Source of the DNA: Beaufortia kweichowensis
Lineage: Eukaryota > Chordata > Actinopteri > Cypriniformes > Gastromyzontidae
DNA: 64,000 nucleotides
Assembly: GCA_019155185.1 (NCBI GenBank)
Contig: CM032809.1
Coordinates: forward strand, 1,222,501-1,286,500
Direction: 5' to 3'
The position numbers were made by a program, and so were the translations under genes. Below are positions 1 through 11,972 of this stretch, piece by piece. Under the pieces are notes generated by a model. The model worked only from the letters and a program-made list of their open reading frames with translations. It was not told where the DNA came from and searched no databases. How positions within the stretch are numbered: the stretch's first letter is position 1; the number at the start of each line of letters is the position of its first letter.

Positions 1-2
1 GA

Positions 3-604
3 GATGCTATATACGACCAAGAGAGCAATACTGGACAGACTGTCTTTCCAGAAAAACACACAAGAGCACTAACTGAACCACTGCAGGTGAGTGTAATATT
101 TTTACTTTTGAAACCTTGCTTTATAAAGTGTTTAAATTTATATTTATTTTTTTAAAGGTGATACCACAGCATATGGCACATCTAAAGCAGCATCAACAAC
201 TACATAAAATTTTACCTCAGCAACACAATCCCCTCCAACAGCTCCAACTCATTACTGGAAGTGGAACAGCTCAGATGGGTCCGAATCTTGGAGGCAGGTC
301 TTTGCCCCTAGAAGCCCATGCGGTCCTGCAGAGTTTCATTCAGGAAGTGGGACTACATCCAGATCAAGAGGCAATTCATACTCTATCTGCCCAGCTGGGA
401 GTGCCCAAAGAGACGGTCCTGTACTTTTTCCATGGTCACAACTGGCATAGTGGGAAAGAGAATGACAAGAGAAGAGAAAGAGACGAGAGAAAGAAGATGA
501 TTACATGGAGGCAGAGGAAGATGAAGAATGCAGTGATACAAAGACAAATAACCAGAGGACTGGGGAGAACAAGATCACAGGGACAGAAGACATTGGGGTG
601 GTAG
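3..604 (+). CDS. satb1: satb1-type chromatin organiser, last two coding exons (partial, apparent frameshift)
   Basis: This is the 3' end of a SATB-family nuclear matrix/chromatin-organising transcription factor. Exon 3-86 is open in one frame and ends in CTGCAG|GTGAGT; the last exon begins at 158 after TTTAAAG. The segment GRSLPLEAHAVLQSFIQEVG followed by HPDQEAIHTLSAQLGVPK is the SATB homeodomain (helices 1-2). A Q/H-rich stretch precedes it, as in the family. The third helix reads YFFHGHNWHSG where SATB proteins have FFQNQRY, so the usual N51/R53 contacts are missing. The literal frame stops at 602-604 in a tail without family resemblance. The conserved acidic tail lies in another frame up to 717 (next entry). 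Adjacent tbc1d5 matches the SATB1-TBC1D5 neighbourhood in human. The upstream CUT domains are outside the window. It could be either of the duplicated fish satb1 copies; I cannot tell which. Confidence 0.8.
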
Positions 605-717
605 AACAGAATGCATCTACACAAACTCGTTTTATTATTACTATTAAAGAGGAGGAGCTCCCATGTAAGAAGGAGCTTGATGATAGCCCCTCTTACTGCC
701 AATTTATAAACTCCTAA
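466..717 (+). other. satb1: Out-of-frame conserved SATB C-terminal tail
   Basis: The frame starting with codon 466 is open to a TAA at 715-717. It encodes an acidic segment (EDDYMEAEEDEE) and then STQTRFIITIKEEELP, which resembles the SATB1 C-terminus as I remember it (NTNTLFSVKLEEELS). The homeodomain frame must slip by one base (one base missing, or two extra) somewhere in the purine-rich stretch 466-495 to reach it. This is either a real frameshift allele or a sequence error. Confidence 0.6.
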
Positions 718-1190
718 AAACATATAATACGCAGCAATTGATCCTGTGTGGTATGCCATTTATTTATAAATCTGCACAATGTATGGATACTTTCCCTAAA
801 ACCTCAGACTCTAAATGAATTACATGATAAAAATGCCACGGAAAGCATTTACATGACTGTTGTTCTTTAAAAATGTACTATTATTGTTAGTAATTTGCTA
901 TTCTAGAGATATATTATTTAATGTTTGTCCTTCATTCTCTGTTAAATTCTCAGTATTACAAATAAATCTCTGCAGGCAATGTTGTTCTATGTTAACAGTA
1001 GCATATTCAACGGAGCATTATTGTCTTTTACAAAAGCTATTGCCAGAGACTATGTTTAGAAGCAAACAGCACATTACTGCATTATCGTGTATAAAACAAA
1101 ACACAATAGAAACTGCACTTTGAATTACAGTGAATAGTTCTTTCTTTCCTGACGGTGCATTATTGATTTACAATAAAGCTGTATTGTTTG
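718..1190 (+). other. satb1: satb1 3'UTR with polyadenylation signal
   Basis: AT-rich non-coding DNA follows the tail. A canonical AATAAA lies at 1172-1177 and is followed by a TTGTTTGTTATTGTTC GT/T-rich element, so it is the likely 3' end. From here to about 1500 I see only AT-rich spacer. Confidence 0.5.
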
Positions 1191-1504
1191 TTATTGTTCA
1201 TTATATTCAAAGCCATTTTACTCAGAAACTGTAATGAATTGTTTTGCACTGATGGAATCTTAAATATAATTTTATTTAGTTTACGCTAATGACTGTTATA
1301 ATAGAACATTATAAGCATATTCACGTGACGATGCTGTTGCCCTAAGCAACCACTGTACTATTTCTAATTAAGATAAAAATACATTCACTAGGTGGTCATT
1401 AAAGAGATTTACTACCCTAATTGTTTCTTCTTAATAAAAAATAAAATTTATTTTGGTCCGTTTTTTAAATAATAGACTATTGACATATAACACATGCCAA
1501 TTAT

Positions 1505-1602
1505 TATTTGCATTTACGCATTTGGAAGGCGTTTTTATTTAACGCAACTTACCGAGGATTTATGTCGTACATTTTATCTGTTTGTGTTACCTGGTACATG
1601 AA
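1505..1602 (-). repeat. Degenerate tRNA-derived SINE fragment (3' part)
   Basis: CATTTACGCATTTGG, an AAGGCGTTTTTAT block and TACATTTTATCTGTTTGTGT reproduce, on the complementary strand, the body that also occurs at 32138-32290 and 4895-5030. The tRNA-like head is missing or worn away. Confidence 0.5.
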
Positions 1603-1689
1603 AGAAACCATTTAAAAAGCTCGCATATCAATGCATCTCTAGTATTAAATTATGTATTAGTGTTTTATTACATAAATAACACTAAAACG

Positions 1690-1882
1690 ACGATTTAAAC
1701 ACCGACCTCAGTTGCTCCACTCCCGCAGTGATGTTTGAAGTCTCGCGCTGGCTGACCGTGTCGAGGTCACGTGTTTGATCAGCTGTTGTGCGGCACTTCC
1801 GCCTTACTAGCGCTAGTAGCGCGAGCGTGTTTACATGCACACTGCAGGGACAGAATGGGCAGACCCGCGTGAAGCTCTGCAG
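1690..1882 (+). promoter_or_regulatory. tbc1d5: tbc1d5 CpG-rich promoter and untranslated exon 1
   Basis: GC content and CpG density rise sharply here against an AT-rich background. The block has an E-box GTCACGTG at 1766-1773, an ETS-type CACTTCCGC at 1794-1802, and a perfect 12-bp palindrome ACTAGCGCTAGT at 1806-1817. A splice donor CTCTGCAG|GTAAAA ends the presumed first exon at 1882. The transcription start itself cannot be fixed from sequence. Confidence 0.55.
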
Positions 1883-4800
1883 GTAAAATATAAGCCGAAA
1901 TCCCTTTACTGCCATTAAACTGACATTTACGGTTGTGGACGTGCTCGTCAAAACTGAACGCAGACATGTCAAGTGTGTGAAATGTTATGCAATGTAATAT
2001 ATCGGAAGTGTTGAGCTTGCCTGCCCCGTAAGGCCTTTGCACTCAATATCTCCATCAATAAGTCTTAACTGAATAGTTTGTGTTACATTCAGTGTATATT
2101 TGTATGTGAAGACCACACACTACTTGCATTTAGGTGATTATGACGTTTACTTTGAAATGTGACTTTCTTAAGGTTTGATGAATGTACAAGATTGAGATGC
2201 TGTAGGTTTTCGTCTCTGTTTTAGAAATTAAGGTTAATGTGTCTTTGATGTACTATATATTTTTATATTTATATGATCCTGGTGTTAGGGAGGATGTCTT
2301 TGGGTTAGTTAGGTGATGTGGTTGAAGGCTACACAGACCTTTACATTTATGTCTGTTTCCAGTTCTCTGTTTCAGTGGTTATTTCCCTACACAGTGATAA
2401 GCTCAATATTTTATGCTATAGCCAATGTTGTCAAACTGTACTGTTTTGTTTAGTGTTTGTTTAAACCGCATATCAGGCATTAAAACATTAAAATCTAAAG
2501 GTGCAAATATGAATATCTGTTTAACACATTATTTAACTGGTTAAAAAGATTTAATCATTATATTTGGTTGGGAAAATTGTAATATAATATTGACAGACAA
2601 TGATGTGGTCACTGTTATTTCATTAATCTCTTTCTATATAAAATGATAATAGAAATCCATTAATGTTTATAGTGACATCCTTTAATGATTTTGGTAAAGT
2701 AAATGTAACATTATGTAATGTAACACTGCTTGTGAAGTAGGACAGCATAATCTTTGAAGGAATATATGATTAGCTTCGGACCTGAGGGCGCAAAGGCTGA
2801 ACAACAGAACAAGACTAGCTCTACATCACAAGACCAGGCACCAGCACACTGTCATACACACAGACTTTGTGACGTGTGAATATCAAATGTGTGGTATACA
2901 TACTCTGACCAATTCCATTTAAATGGGTTTTAATTTATGTTTGAAGAAAGATTGTATTGTATTGAGGTTGAGATCTTAACTCTGTCATCTTAGGTGTCTT
3001 AAATCCATGCAGCACTGAACAGAAACTCTTTTAAGGTTTTTGGAATTGGAAGATCTAAGCTAATGTGTGAATTGTGTGTGGTTGTAATATTGTGACCAGG
3101 GAGTTTACTGCAGTGTTTTCATAATGTTGGATTAAATAGAATAAATTTGATAGGATTTCAGAGATTGATACAGGAACCCTGATCTCTAATTGGCTGCTAA
3201 AGTGAAGTCATGTGAGTGTGTTTAAACAGGTTTAGGCCTGGCCTGCTTTTGTAAGCCTCCTTCTGTGCTGCACACTTTTCTGAATTGCATTCTCTCTTGT
3301 GAAACTCATATTATCCCCAAGACTTGCACAGTACTGCCCAGCCCAAATTGACAAAACAGGTTTAATGTTGCAGACACTGCAAAAAATATCTTGTTTACTA
3401 CTACTAATAGCTTCATCTTTCTGTGAATGTGTTTTCTCACCTCATTGCATTTATGAAATTCAGAAAGGGATGTTGCTTTGTTTTGCAGGTTTCTGTTTCA
3501 AAGCCTTTTTCAGTTCCTTATTTATTTACGGGTTGCTTATGTGTGTTTTTAACCTTAATGTGTAATGAGAAAGGTTACAGACTTTGTAATATCTTTGTAT
3601 CGATTGAATTAATTTTTATGACCCATGGCAATACAACTACACATGAATCTGTTAACAAAATGATCATAATTAAGCATTTTTCCATTTATTCCCAATATCA
3701 GCTTTCTTAAAAGAGAATTTTTGATGGCTTGCGATCACAAAAAACAGAATGATAGTAGTATGTCCTTATGTACATGCAGAGTATGTCTTGTTTATATGCA
3801 CTATTACAATTTTGATGCTGTGGTTAATATTTAATGCATGCTGTGTGTGTATATCAAATATGCATGTTTCATTTTAGAAGTGATTGAATCAGTCCTGCTT
3901 TAGCCTGAAGCTGAGACTGCAAATGCAGTAACTATTAGTATTGCTTTTATTTCTAATCTAGTTCATTTAAGAAAGACATTCATTTCTATTTTCTATTTGT
4001 CCTATTTGCTTGTTTTGTTTAATGTTATTTTTTTGTAAATGTTCTGAACTCAGTTTCTTTGTTCTTTTAAAAAGTGCCATACAGGTCAATTTTATTATGT
4101 TTAGCATATTTAATTATTATTCATGTGTCTTGACTTGATTGTTTATTTAGTTGTCCTTGGGGCATTATGTTCATTTCGTTCACTGTACTTCACTGTAAAT
4201 GATCGAGGGAATCCCCAAAGTACCAAAGCTAATGTTCAAATTTAATTGGCTGGGTTATGATCATTACTTACAAGCTTATAATTATTACTTACCCTTCTGT
4301 TTTAGTTTTTCAGACGTGTTAGTGATTGGATTTAGTGCCCATCGCTAGTTTAATTTTGTTTGTTTGTTTGTTGTGCCTTCGCACCCCAAAGCAAAATTCC
4401 AGGCATCGTTTCTTAACAAATCTGCTAATACACCATGGTCATATAAAATGCATGAGCCTCATGTGTTGTGTAATGGCATACTAAGATATTAGATCAGTGT
4501 TTATTAGTTTATCTGCATAATTGATAAAGGACATTTGCTGGAGGTTATGCGTGTCCAGAACCAAATACAATCTAATTAAAAAGAACAGAATGGATTTAAA
4601 AATAGAATGCAGACCAGCCAGTTTATCTAGAAGCTGGAAGCCAGTGCTGTCACATCAAAAATATCATGCAAATATTTTTGTGGGACTTGCATTGTTGGAA
4701 CACGATATTTTAGGAAATGGTTCAGAATCACCTCCAAGCAGCGCATGGCACTGCCAGTGCATTTACTAACATCTCAGTGCTGTGAAACAATAGTCCTTTG

Positions 4801-5616
4801 TATCAAACCGCTCAAATGAGAACTGTTTGTGTAAAGACTGTATGCTTAAAATTATTGTATATTAGACCTGTGTGTACGATAGTATATAAACAATAGAACA
4901 TGGCGTAGCAATGGCAAGTTCATAGGTTTGATTCCCAGCAAATGCTTGAACTGATAAAATGTATACCTTGAATGCAATAACGGTCGCTCTGGATGATGGC
5001 ATCTGCCAAATGCGTAAAAGCATAATGCAGAAGGAAATGGTCCATAAAGCACCCTGCTGAGCTGATGGTCCGTTCATTTCACCAGCCACCCACATACTCT
5101 AATTAAATCTAAAGAGCTGTGTTACTAGCACGCTTCATTAAACTTAATGTTGATGTTGAGAATCTAAAAACCATCTGACTTAATGCCTGGCCTAATATTG
5201 ACCCGTTTTGTGCTTCTGGATTAGCAACTAAACTTGGATATAATAGCAACTGAAATGCAAACAAAACTAAAATGAGACCGTGTGGTGAGTGATTAAACCA
5301 AACAAATGGAATGTGTTGTGGACGGTGTTAACCAGATGCAACGTAACAAAATAACAAGATTGCTTCCATGCGGTCTGAGTTTCTCTACTAACCAACCGTG
5401 ACGAGTGTTGCTGCATGAAACTTGTGACATCACACCTGGTTGGGTGTATCACACCAAAGATTAAATTCTGAAAGAAAATAGTTTTACATTAATACATCTT
5501 TTCAGTCTTTTTTATCCCCATGTTTATGTTTAGAAATCAATTTACAGGTTTTACTTTGTAAATCATTGTTGACATGGGGTTTGTTTATAATTATTCGATT
5601 GTTGTTTTTTTGTCAG
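1883..5616 (+). other. tbc1d5: tbc1d5 intron 1 (5'UTR intron)
   Basis: About 3.7 kb of AT-rich DNA without coding potential lies between the untranslated exons. Its recognisable content is a plus-strand SINE copy at 4895-5030; otherwise I see short simple runs only. Confidence 0.45.
4895..5030 (+). repeat. tRNA-derived SINE copy
   Basis: A degenerate B-box region (GGTTTGATTCCCAGC) is followed by ACTGATAAAATGTATACCTTGA and by TCGCTCTGGATGATGGCATCTGCCAAATGCG (4972-5018 region). The same order appears on the opposite strand at 32138-32290. The body end resembles the widespread fish SINE tail (TTTGGATAAAAGCGTCTGCC). Confidence 0.65.
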
Positions 5617-5675
5617 ATTAATGGTTAGTGGACTGTGGTCTCCAGGCCTATGAGGAGGACCAGGTGATTTTAACA
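5617..5675 (+). other. tbc1d5: tbc1d5 untranslated exon 2 carrying two overlapping uORFs
   Basis: The exon is bounded by TTTTTTGTCAG| and TTAACA|GTGAGT. It holds an 11-codon uORF (ATG 5621 to TGA 5651-5653). Its stop overlaps the start of a second, 6-codon uORF (ATG 5650 to TGA 5665-5667) in an ATGA arrangement. Both end before the main start at 5834. Confidence 0.5.
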
Positions 5676-5833
5676 GTGAGTATCAATGTAGTTTTATCTT
5701 AAAAAAATATCATAGACATCTTATTCTCACTCTTTTAGACGCTTCAGTTTGAGTTTGTGTTGTCTTCTGCTGTAACTCCTTTTTAGTGTGTTTGTGTTAA
5801 AATCACACATGTATGTACTTTCTTTTTCAGGAC

Positions 5834-8800
5834 ATGCAGCACCCTAATTTTGAAACGTGTCACCCGCTGCAGTCGGACGAACAGGAGACAGGTTACGACC
5901 CTCTACAGAACTACAACAAGAACAGAGACAGTAAGACAGATATATATTTATAACTTGTGCCTCATCCTACTTTTCACTTATTTGTAACCCATTTAAGATT
6001 AATATTATAGTAATGATCTGCTAATTCATAATGATTGCCATTTTGTAATTTTTATTTCAGAAGAGTCACAGGATAGTGCTGCCGAGTCTACGTTTCAGTC
6101 ATACAGGTATCTCGATCAATAAATCTTTTCTTTAAGGTCATAAAGCGTTTGTACTAGATTCACTCTGGTTAACATTTTCTAACCTGCTATTTAAAACGTT
6201 TCTTACAGAAAGGAGTGGGATGATTTGTTCCAGAACAGTAACTACCTGGCGAGGATCAGACAGGCAGGCATTAATGGACGGTTACGTAGCAGCCGGTTTC
6301 GCAGTGTGTGCTGGAAGGTAAGAAGGGTGGGCGGGCAGCTTACTTCCAAAAGAAGTTTGCATGTTAAATACATCACTAAGTTTACACTCTTTAGTCAGTC
6401 AACCTAAAAATAACTTACTTTATCTGCACACATTAAACCAGGATGTAAAATATTATAGTGTATGTAATGCATTAAGCATTCACTGTTGTTAATCGGTATT
6501 ATCTATGGTATTATAACATGTGGTTATGTTGATTTTAGCTTTATCTGGATGTCCTGCCAGAAGATAAGAGTCAGTGGATCAGGCGAACCAAGGAGCTCAG
6601 AGGACAGTATGAGAAGATCAAGGAGACGGTATGTATGTGCATGTGTGTGTCTGTGGGTCACTATGTGTTTATTTGAGACTGAATTATGACTGTCTCCAGC
6701 ACATTACAAACCCTCGCAAAGCTGCTGGCCAACAGGACCTGGTGGTGAACAACCCCCTTTCCCAGGACGAGGGGGTGAGACAACATCCAATCACAATCCA
6801 GTTTAAATATGTGGAAAAAATATAACTTATAATACTTTGTCTTATCTATGTTTCTCTGTATTTCTCTCCTTTTTAGAGTTTATGGAATAAGTTCTTTCAG
6901 GATAAGGAGCTCAGAGGGATGATCAAACAGGATGTATTACGAACGTAAGTGTATGAATATCACTCAATACTATAATAATTTGGACAACACCTGCTTATTC
7001 AATAATAATAATAAAGCCATCAAAACTATGAAGCCACATATGTAAAATACAAAAAATAGTGTCTATTTTTAACCATATGTAGGTTTCCAGAGATACTGTA
7101 CTTCCAGGAAGAGGATGTCAGGACGAAGCTGACTGACATTCTTTTCTGCTATGCACGGGAGAATGAGCAGCTTTTGTATAAACAGGTTTGTACCCCGTTA
7201 CTTTTTGTGACAAATACCATTGTATCACACTGTGATCTCAAACTCATGTCACTTATTGTATTTCTTAATATAACTCATCTTTAGACCACCTTTTTGTCTC
7301 TACAGGGCATGCATGAGTTACTGGCTCCTATAGTGTTTGTTCTGCACTGTGATCACCAGGCGTTTCAGCATGCCAGTGAGACGGCCAATCCCAGGTCTGA
7401 CCTAATTATCACAGACATGACACATCACAGTCTTGTGAAGACTTGTGAAGGCATTTGGGCGGGACGTGTCACAGTTACATCACATGAGCCGTGTTATACT
7501 ACTGTATTGACATGTTTGTTTTCTCAAATTATATAAAATTATAAACTGTTTAACTATTATAATGATAGTCTGTATATATCTACATTTTGGCTTGTTGTGT
7601 AAAATTTCTGCATTCTGTTTTTACAGTGAAGAGATGAAAGTCCTTCTGGATCCTAAATTCCATGAACATGATGCTTAGTGAGTAAAAGTCTGATATTGTG
7701 ACATAAACTGTAGTACTAAAATCTCTAACTTCTTAATGCGCTGCATATTCATTAAACAGTCCCTGCCATATATCTGTCTTTTAAAATATCTTCATAGTGC
7801 CATGTTTTCTCAACTTATGGAAACAGCGGAGCCCTGGTTTAGTAGTTTTGAGCGGGAGGTCAGAAAGGTAGTAATGCTAATATTTCTATTATAATGTTTA
7901 TTATTAATTATAATTAAATACATTAATCCATGCATTTTATTTAAATATTTCAGGGCAAAGAGGAGATGTTAACCAGCATCCCCTTTGCAAGACCGCAGGA
8001 CTCCGGCCCTTCTGTTGCCATTGTGACCAAAGTAAACCGAATTCAGGACCAGCTAGTAAAGAAACACGACATTGAACTATACATGCACCTCAACAGATTA
8101 GAGATAGCACCCCAGATCTACGGCATGTGAGTGTGTTTGTGCACAAATGGATTATATTTTAATTATGTGCAAATTTGTTAAACAATATAGTTGAAGTGTT
8201 ATAATAGTTACAAATTGTCTATTTGTGTGCATGTAGTCGCTGGGTTCGACTGCTGTTTGGTCGAGAGTTTTCTCTGCAGGATCTGTTGGTGGTGTGGGAT
8301 GCTCTTTTTGCAGACAGCATCACATTAGACCTGGTGGACTATGTGTTTGTTGCAATGCTTCTGTACATCAGAGATGCATGTGAGTGCATATTAGATGTTT
8401 CTGTTAGCAGAAGCTTTTATCAGAAGTGACTTTATTCACTCTTCCCATTGCTAGCACTTTTCTCTGCCAGTCAAGATGCACAGAAACAGCTGTGCTTTAT
8501 TCCAAAAACAAACTAATATAATATAATGAAAGATAATCCTCCAAAGACTCCTGAAGCCAAAATAATATGATTAGCACAACTTGAAAAGAATAAACTGAGC
8601 ATAAAGATGTTACTGTATACTGGCTACTCATGACCTTCTACTAAGTTCATATAAGCCACAAATATATGTGTCCATTCATATCTTAACACCAACATGACCA
8701 ATCAAAATGACATGCTCAGGAGCTAGTTAATGCCAGCACATAGTGTTTTCATCTACGCATGAAGAAGACAGAGAAAACAGCACAAGAATCTCTAGAAGAT

Positions 8801-11800
8801 CAGCATCAGTTTATGTATTTGGAGGTACCATAACTGTATGATTCCTGTGTTATTGTAGTGATCGCTAGTAATTTCCAGACGTGTCTCGGGCTCCTGATGC
8901 ACTATCCTCCAATTGGAGATATTCACTCGTTGCTGCTAAAAGCACTGTTTCTCAGAGATCCGAAGGTACCATCACGCACGCCCTCTCTTCTGTATTTCCT
9001 CTACTTATGCATAGATATTAACTATTCTGATTATGGATGTTAAACTGTTTACAACGTTGTGTTATGTTTGATCCTTTGATTAATTCCATTATTTGATCTT
9101 GATTATCTGAAGTGATGTCAAAGAGTTAGTCCTAAATGTTAATGTATTTTTTGTATTGCACAAGTTCCTAAAACTGTTGCTTAGATAACTGCTCTATGAA
9201 TGTTTTGCGTAGATAACTAATGGACATTTTATGAGGTATTGACCTGGGTAGCTTTTTAAAGAGTATTGAAGGAGTTCTCAGCTTCTTTCGTTTGAGTAAC
9301 CAGTTTAATAATTGCATTTCCAACTTTTTAGAAAGGAAAAGACAATTTTATTAGTCTGCTTAACTAATTTAAGCATTAAAACACAAGCCTTCATGGCAAA
9401 AGATTATGAAAAATTGATTGTTTATATAACTGATCCCAGAACTGCTGTCACAAGTCTTTTTTATATATATATAACTGCAGAATAATCCTCGGCCAGTAAA
9501 CTATCAGTTCCAACAGAACCTCGACTACTATAAAACACGCGGGGCCGACCTTGTCAACAAGACCCGGTATGCTTTCCTATTTGTCATCTTTTTGAGATTG
9601 TTTTACTCCATAAATCACATTTAAAATGGGTCTTTCAATGGTCAAATTAAGTAGTTGTCATAGCATTAATAGCATTATGTACCTTTTTGCAGGGCAAGCA
9701 CAAAGCCAACACCTCTCAACATTAATAAGGTGTCCAGTTCTCTTCTCAATTTTGGCCGAAAGCTCATCGCTCCAATGGGAAGCGGCTCCAGCGGTATCTC
9801 ACCAATTAACAGTGAGGTGATATCAGCTCCACCCCCTCAAGCTCAGACACAGCATCCATTGGCTGAACCTCCAGCCAGCACCGCCCCCTCCAACACCCAG
9901 TTGAGATCGCAGCCACACCCACAAACACAGCATCAGCACCGAATTCTGAAGTCAGAAAGCATGCCTGTGCATCTCAACAAAGGTGAGTAATTGTTTCCAC
10001 ATAACTTTTCAATCGTATATGCTCATTTTACCCATATACCTACAAAGTGGATTCTTATATGATGTATATGCATAAACATATATATCACAGGTATGAGCAT
10101 ACTTTTGACTTATTCCTCTGTCTGTCAGATGTAGGTTCTTATGGAGCTTCTCAGATATCCCTCCCAGCCCAGATTCACTCTGATACCCCAGGTAAGTGTT
10201 GCCATGGCAACAACATCAGTACCAGAGTGTGCATGTGTTGTTTTTTGGTAAGGAGTCATGCTCCTTTTAGCCACCAGAGGGCAAGAAAAAGCATATTTTA
10301 TAATGTCCATTGAATAGATTCTTTTTACTTCAGTTTTTTCAGTACAGGAAAAATTCTTCCTATATTTCTTTTCTTCTGAGACAAACTTTGTTACTACTTT
10401 TTTATGTTTACCCTATAGGACACACCCCTAGGACAGTTAGCTCCTCCCCTAGCAGTGAAAGTCTATCTGGTGGACGGGACCATGCAATGTCTTCTCCTCC
10501 TCTTCCTCTGTCGAGAGGGGGGCGGGACTCTAGCACATCATCTCCGCCCTCTTCTGCCACAAGAAAAGACTCTTTCTTTAATATTAGTCGCTCACGGTCC
10601 CACAGTAAAACCATGAACAAGAAGGACACGGTAAGCAGCAGCACCTTAATGTTTCATATTTTGTCAATTGTTTGGGATAATATTTTGGAGTTTCTGGAGT
10701 TCTTATGTTAGGTATATTTTTGCACAGGAGGAGCTAGAGGCCCAGGTGTCATTCTTACAAGGTCAGATTAATGATCTAGAGGCCATGAGTAAATATTGTG
10801 CCAAGATGATGAACATGCACATCGGTGAGTCATTGAAGCAGTCAGCTGTCACAATCATAAAAACGTTGATGATAGAAACTGAACGATTGTGCTTTTTGAT
10901 GAATGGACAGGCAAAATTCAAGATGTGATACTGCAGGAGCATCTGGAGAAAGAAGATGAAGTTCTGGTGTCACTTGCTGGACTCAAACAGGTATGAACTG
11001 GGTCTAAACAGTTTTGCACTATAGGTATAAACATCCCAATTAAGCATTACCACAAAAGCATTGATGATATTTCATGTACAAATCTAAATCAAGATCTTTT
11101 TGACTTCAGATCAAGGACATCTTAAAGGGGTCTCTCAGATTCAACCAGAGCCAGCTGGAGTCGGAGGAGAATGAGGAGATCACCATAGCCGACGATCACT
11201 ACTGTTCTTCTCAGTATAGCACACTAAGAGACCAGAGTGATCCGGACTGCCTGTCCACAAACACAGATGATTCAACTAACACACAACTAAAGGCTCCACA
11301 ACACAACAACCATCAAGAAGAAACTGTAGCAGAGAAAAAAGACGAGAAGGTTTTGACCGCTGAGGTTGTCCCCTTTGTACAGGAGTCACAGGTTAGAGAC
11401 GAAAAGCAATCATTATGTGAGGAAGTATTTAAACACACAATGTATTTCAAGGGTTTACTGGTATACATTTTTGTGAAAATAGTTAAAAATCTGAAATTAA
11501 AAATGGCTCTTCTATTTTTTCTTAATGGTGGTCCGCATTACTGTTACTGCAGTAAAATACTGTAACAATGTATTTTAAATCAGCTTGATTTCAAAAATCA
11601 GCAATGCAAACATGCTTTGCTTCATTTATTCAAAATATTCATTTTTATTCTGGGATATAATGTGACCTGAACATGTTCCTGTCTTATCTATAAATAATTT
11701 AACCACTCTCAAACACATTTTTCATTGTCCTAGGCAACTGAGGGGAGAAACTGGGACGACTACATCCTGGTCTCGCAGGATGGCGAGCCAACTGAAAGCG

Positions 11801-11853
11801 AGGGCAAAGCCCGCCTGCCACAGCTCCTCTCTTTAAGCATGTGCGAGGCCTAA
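5834..11853 (+). CDS. tbc1d5: TBC1 domain family member 5 (Rab GAP, retromer/autophagy)
   Basis: TBC1D5 is a Rab7 GTPase-activating protein that binds retromer and ATG8 proteins. Coding exons: 5834-5930, 6061-6106, 6209-6317, 6539-6628, 6700-6774, 6877-6944, 7083-7185, 7306-7394, 7627-7677, 7798-7867, 7954-8126, 8237-8379, 8859-8965, 9481-9566, 9693-9982, 10129-10191, 10419-10630, 10728-10824, 10911-10990, 11110-11391, 11734-11853; literal product 816 aa (human 795). The start matches the family N-terminus (MQHPNFETCHPLQ). The TBC arginine finger is in IKQDVLRTFPE and the glutamine finger in LLYKQGMHEL. LIR-type motifs are KEWDDLF near the N-terminus and WDDYILVSQD near the C-terminus. A Ser/Pro-rich linker and a coiled-coil (EEELEAQVSFLQGQINDLEA region) follow the TBC domain. 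The stop at 11851-11853 truncates the conserved tail, which continues in another frame (next entry). The whole gene is compact, about 10 kb. Confidence 0.93.
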
Positions 11854-11972
11854 ACAAGGCTGATTTTCAAGACCCTCTAATGGGAACCACATCTGGGTCT
11901 TCCAGTCCAGATGATGGGAGCACTCACAGCAAAGACTCTGACTTCACTATTGTTAATCCTGCTGACCTTTGA
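11801..11972 (+). other. tbc1d5: Out-of-frame conserved TBC1D5 C-terminal tail
   Basis: From about 11795 a second frame reads GQSPPATAPLFKHVRG and then NKADFQDPLMG...SSSPDDG...SKDSDFTIVNPADL, ending at TGA 11970-11972. The human tail has SQAPVCSPLVFSDPLMG and SKDSGFTIVSPLDI, so this is the real C-terminus. Moving from the exon's entering frame requires one base more (or two fewer) in GAAAGCGAGGGCAAAG (11794-11809). Confidence 0.75.
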
